A DNA stretch of 64,000 nucleotides from contig NOKP01000070.1 in the NCBI GenBank assembly GCA_002682825.1, positions 18,320 to 82,319 of the forward strand. Reading direction: 5' to 3'. Below are positions 61,520-64,000 of the stretch, piece after piece. The notes beneath the pieces were generated by a model that saw only the letters and a list, made by a program, of their open reading frames with translations, made no database searches and had not been told where the DNA came from. Numbering within the stretch: position 1 is the stretch's first letter; every line of letters starts with the position of its first letter. The translations under genes were made by a program, and so were the position numbers. Origin of the DNA: Neonectria sp. B-13 (Eukaryota > Ascomycota > Sordariomycetes > Hypocreales > Nectriaceae).

Positions 61520-62711
61520 ATGACAAATATGATCAGAAGGCGTAAAGTGCACAGAAAGTCTCGGGAAGGCTGTGTTCAATGCAAGGAGCGGCACGCTAAG
61601 GTACGGTGAGCCCCTTTGCTGTCCCTGCTACTCGTCATGCCGAAGCGAAGCCCACAGCTAAACCCTATAGTGCAACGAGGTCCATCCGCAATGCCTTCAA
61701 TGCGAGCGCGCCAACATCTCGTGCAGCTTCTCGTCCCCTACCCTGACTATGACGCTACTCAACGAGGACAGCCTAGCTGATCTCGAGCTTCTGGAGCACT
61801 GGCACCGGTATCCCGTCACAGGCGACATGTCGGAGACCACGAAGCACCTGCAATACGACCTTGTCCGCTTGGGCTTCTCTCACCATTACTTGCTGAATAG
61901 CATCCTAGGCCTTACGGCCCTCCAGCTCTACAGTGAAGATCAGTCCCAGTCTAAGTGGTACGCTAGAGCCGTTGCACACCAGCAGACCGCAATCACCCGA
62001 GCCAGGCCGCATTTCGAGTCCCTTGATAAAACGCAGCATCGAGCCCTGCTGGGGTTCTCCGCTTTCACCTCAATGTATACGGTAGCGGAACCTGTCTTTC
62101 GCCCCGCTCGCGTCCGCTCTCTGGCACGGTTCGACCCTATCGAGGAGCTATTAAAGGCACTCCACTTTAGCAGGTCTACCTTGGTGTTCGTGCAGCAGAA
62201 CTTCCCCCCTCTAGTCATCTCAGAATCGTGGCTTCTGACTAAATTCGGCGCCAATCACCAAGACGCTCGGCAGGATCTCGAAATAAGATATCCACAGCTT
62301 GCATCTCTTCGGGGATGTATAGAGTATCGGTGTGCAGGGGAACAGAAGGCAGCATGCCTCCATGCCGTCAAAGTACTGTTCCGCCGCATTGCAACGCTTT
62401 CAGACAACCTCGGAGACCCCGAACCGGGCAAGATAATTTGGGGCTGGGGACTCGAGGTATACCAGACCTTTCTAGACTTGTGCTCGGCGCGACATCCCGT
62501 AGCGCTCATCATTCTAGCTCACTTTACCGTCTTAATGAGCTTCTATAAGGAGCACTGGTGCCTGAGAGACTGGCCGGGCGGGTTGCTGGGATATATCATG
62601 GGGGTCCTTGGAGATGAGTGGGAAGATGCTCTGAAGTGGCCGAGTGATCTTATCTTTGGGTCGGAAACCTTAGCACCAAGGGGCCTACCGCGCCCACTCG
62701 CAGCGGCGTAA
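61520..62711 (+). CDS. Zn(II)2Cys6 transcription factor (UPC2-like C-terminus)
   Basis: Exon 1 (61520-61600) and exon 2 (61671-62711), with a 70-nt intron (GTACGG...CTAAACCCTATAG), encode 373 aa. The splice falls inside the zinc cluster and completes it: GCVQCKERHAK | CNEVHPQCLQCERANISC gives the C-x2-C-x6-C-x6-C-x2-C-x6-C pattern, with basic residues before it (MIRRRKVHRKSR). The C-terminal part starts LELLEHWHRYP, with LTALQLY soon after, the arrangement of the short sterol-regulator-like (UPC2/ECM22) class of fungal factors. Nuclear; target unknown, but the divergent reductase is a natural candidate. Confidence 0.85.
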
Positions 62712-62774
62712 GGTATCAAGAGGTCTAATAGAGGATGGATGCATGAGAATATCCTAGTTACGTCGTGTTAGCGC

Positions 62775-62990
62775 CAGTTCTCGTATACTACGGTCACTTA
62801 TTTTTCCAAGTACCGATTCTCCCGGTACTCCGGGTAACCATGTCCGCAAACGCCGGGGCCGCTGCTCCCGCAATCCCCACCAGCAGCAGCCCGAGCCAGG
62901 GGCGCCGCCTAGCGTAGTTGGCCGTATTAATACGGTCAGGGATCCACAAGCTATAGATGACAGTAATGCTCTCTGATCGCAGCTGTCCTA
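62775..62990 (-). other. short open frame with one membrane segment, unidentified
   Basis: A minus-strand frame reads ESITVIYSLWIPDRINTANY, then WLGLLLVGIAGAAAPAFA, and ends WKNK before TGA. The hydrophobic run would span a membrane. There is no good start, so it may be the last exon or remnant of a larger gene. Confidence 0.3.
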
Positions 62991-63200
62991 AGCCTCTTTA
63001 CGCTGAGCATCATGTTGCAGAGTGTATGACTCAGGTACACTGACCCCGAGGAAGCGGCAAGGAACTCGATGCGCGAGTAAAGTCAAATGCCTGCATGAGG
63101 CAATTCGTTCATCCACTTGCAAATTGATTAGCAGCAGAATGAAGGTGTGTGACAAACCCGTTGATAGTCAAAGGAAAGTCGGAGAAAGATTGTCATCTTT

Positions 63201-63206
63201 TATAAA
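63201..63206 (+). promoter_or_regulatory. TATA-like box of the partial reductase gene
   Basis: TATAAA 115 bases before the ATG, followed by a CT/A-rich leader. Confidence 0.45.
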
Positions 63207-63320
63207 GGTTCAAGTTGTCCGACCAAGTATCAACTGTCCCCTTAAGCATCAACTGGGTCAAGCCTCTTCACTTTATTCTCATAAAGATTCCAATTTCAAC
63301 ACCAATTTGCATTAACCATC

Positions 63321-64000
63321 ATGTCTACACCAAGAACCACGAAAGCCTGGACGGTTGAGGGCAAGGGCAGCTTCGAGTGTCTCAAGTTTGACAAGGAGCG
63401 CGTTCTTCCTAAACTCTCCGACAACGACGTGTTGGTCAAATTCCATGCGGCGTCTCTCAACTACCGCGACATCATGATTGCCCTGGTAACTATGCCTTCC
63501 TGTACATCCTCCACTGTCACCTACTAACCCTCGCAGGGCTACTACCCTTTCCCAACGACGCCAAATGTCATCCCAGGCTCCGACGGAGCTGGAGAAGTTG
63601 TGGCAGTTGGTTCTAAAGTCACCCGCTTTGAGAAAGGCTCCAAGGTTGTGACACTGTTCAACCAAGCACACTACGGTGGACCGTTGACCCCAAAGGTCTT
63701 GGGGACAGGGGTAGGTGGTGTCATTGATGGCACTCTGCGACAGTACGGCATTTTCAACGAGAATGGACTGGTAGACATGCCAAAGAACCTCAGCTATCTG
63801 GAGGCCGGGACACTATCTTGCAGCGCCCTTACGGCGTGGAATGCTCTCTACGGGCTCAAAGCAGTCCTTCCCGGCGACTGGGTCTTGACGCAGGGTACGG
63901 GCGGTGTGAGCATCTCTGGCCTGCAGTTTGCGAAGGCGGCAGGGGCTCGAGTCATTGCCACGACGTCTTCTGCAGCCAAGGCTGAGATATTGAAGAAGCT
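63321..64000 (+). CDS. zinc-independent alcohol dehydrogenase / quinone reductase, 3' end outside window
   Basis: Exon 1 63321-63485, intron 63486-63536 (GTAACT...CTAACCCTCGCAG, 51 nt, phase 0), exon 2 from 63537 to the window end, in frame. It reads MSTPRTTKAWTVEGKG..., ASLNYRDIMIAL | GYYPFPTTPNVIPGSDGAGE, then LTAWNALYGL and LTQGTGGVSISGLQFAKAAG, the nucleotide-binding glycine turn. This is the zinc-independent medium-chain reductase class (NADPH-linked enoyl or quinone reduction). About 209 codons are visible of an expected 340-350. It is a different subfamily from the CipB-like gene at 59637. Confidence 0.85.

Overview
The window looks like accessory DNA of a filamentous ascomycete (Pezizomycotina). 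Genes have short GT..AG introns with CTAAC/CTGAC-type branch sites. The protein families are typical of these fungi: Zn(II)2Cys6 regulators, NmrA-like proteins, medium-chain reductases, and kinase and ankyrin proteins of the cell-death/allorecognition type. Gene islands of ordinary base composition sit inside long AT-rich, TpA-rich, stop-filled tracts, as expected after repeat-induced point mutation (RIP). Genus cannot be fixed from the sequence.

The main structural feature is a giant inverted repeat. Positions 1-22691 are mirrored by 22991-45681 (x pairs with 45682-x) with no net indel over 22.7 kb, including microsatellites. A 100-base run of N (22692-22791) and 199 sequenced bases separate the arms. 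The arm reaches the window edge, so its true length is unknown. It is either a very recent inverted duplication or an assembly/scaffolding artefact.

Each arm holds the same content, given here for the left arm from the outside inwards. First come nested copies of a retroposon-like repeat (called R1 here), two short inverted-terminus elements and a tRNA-headed SINE. Next are an ACTAGTA-motif region, AT-rich tracts and a RIP-broken Hsp70-like gene with an 18-residue repeat tail. Then comes a GC-balanced island with two divergent genes: a probably active protein kinase fused to ankyrin repeats (about 1373 aa in three exons), and a 486-aa protein with an all-helical HeLo-like N-terminus and a pseudokinase C-terminus. 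Two more short elements, a long AT-rich tract and further R1 copies follow. The kinase/pseudokinase pair recalls the RIPK-MLKL logic of necroptosis and is the best candidate here for an undescribed system.

Beyond about 46 kb the sequence is not mirrored within the window. It holds a solo LTR, RIP-degraded DNA and then an ordinary gene region. That region contains a Zn2Cys6 regulator divergent from an NmrA-like gene, then three decayed genes in a row (S8 subtilase, metallo-beta-lactamase fold, alpha/beta hydrolase). It ends with a CipB-like reductase divergent from a second Zn2Cys6 regulator, and a second reductase cut by the window end. This could be an eroding accessory metabolic locus.
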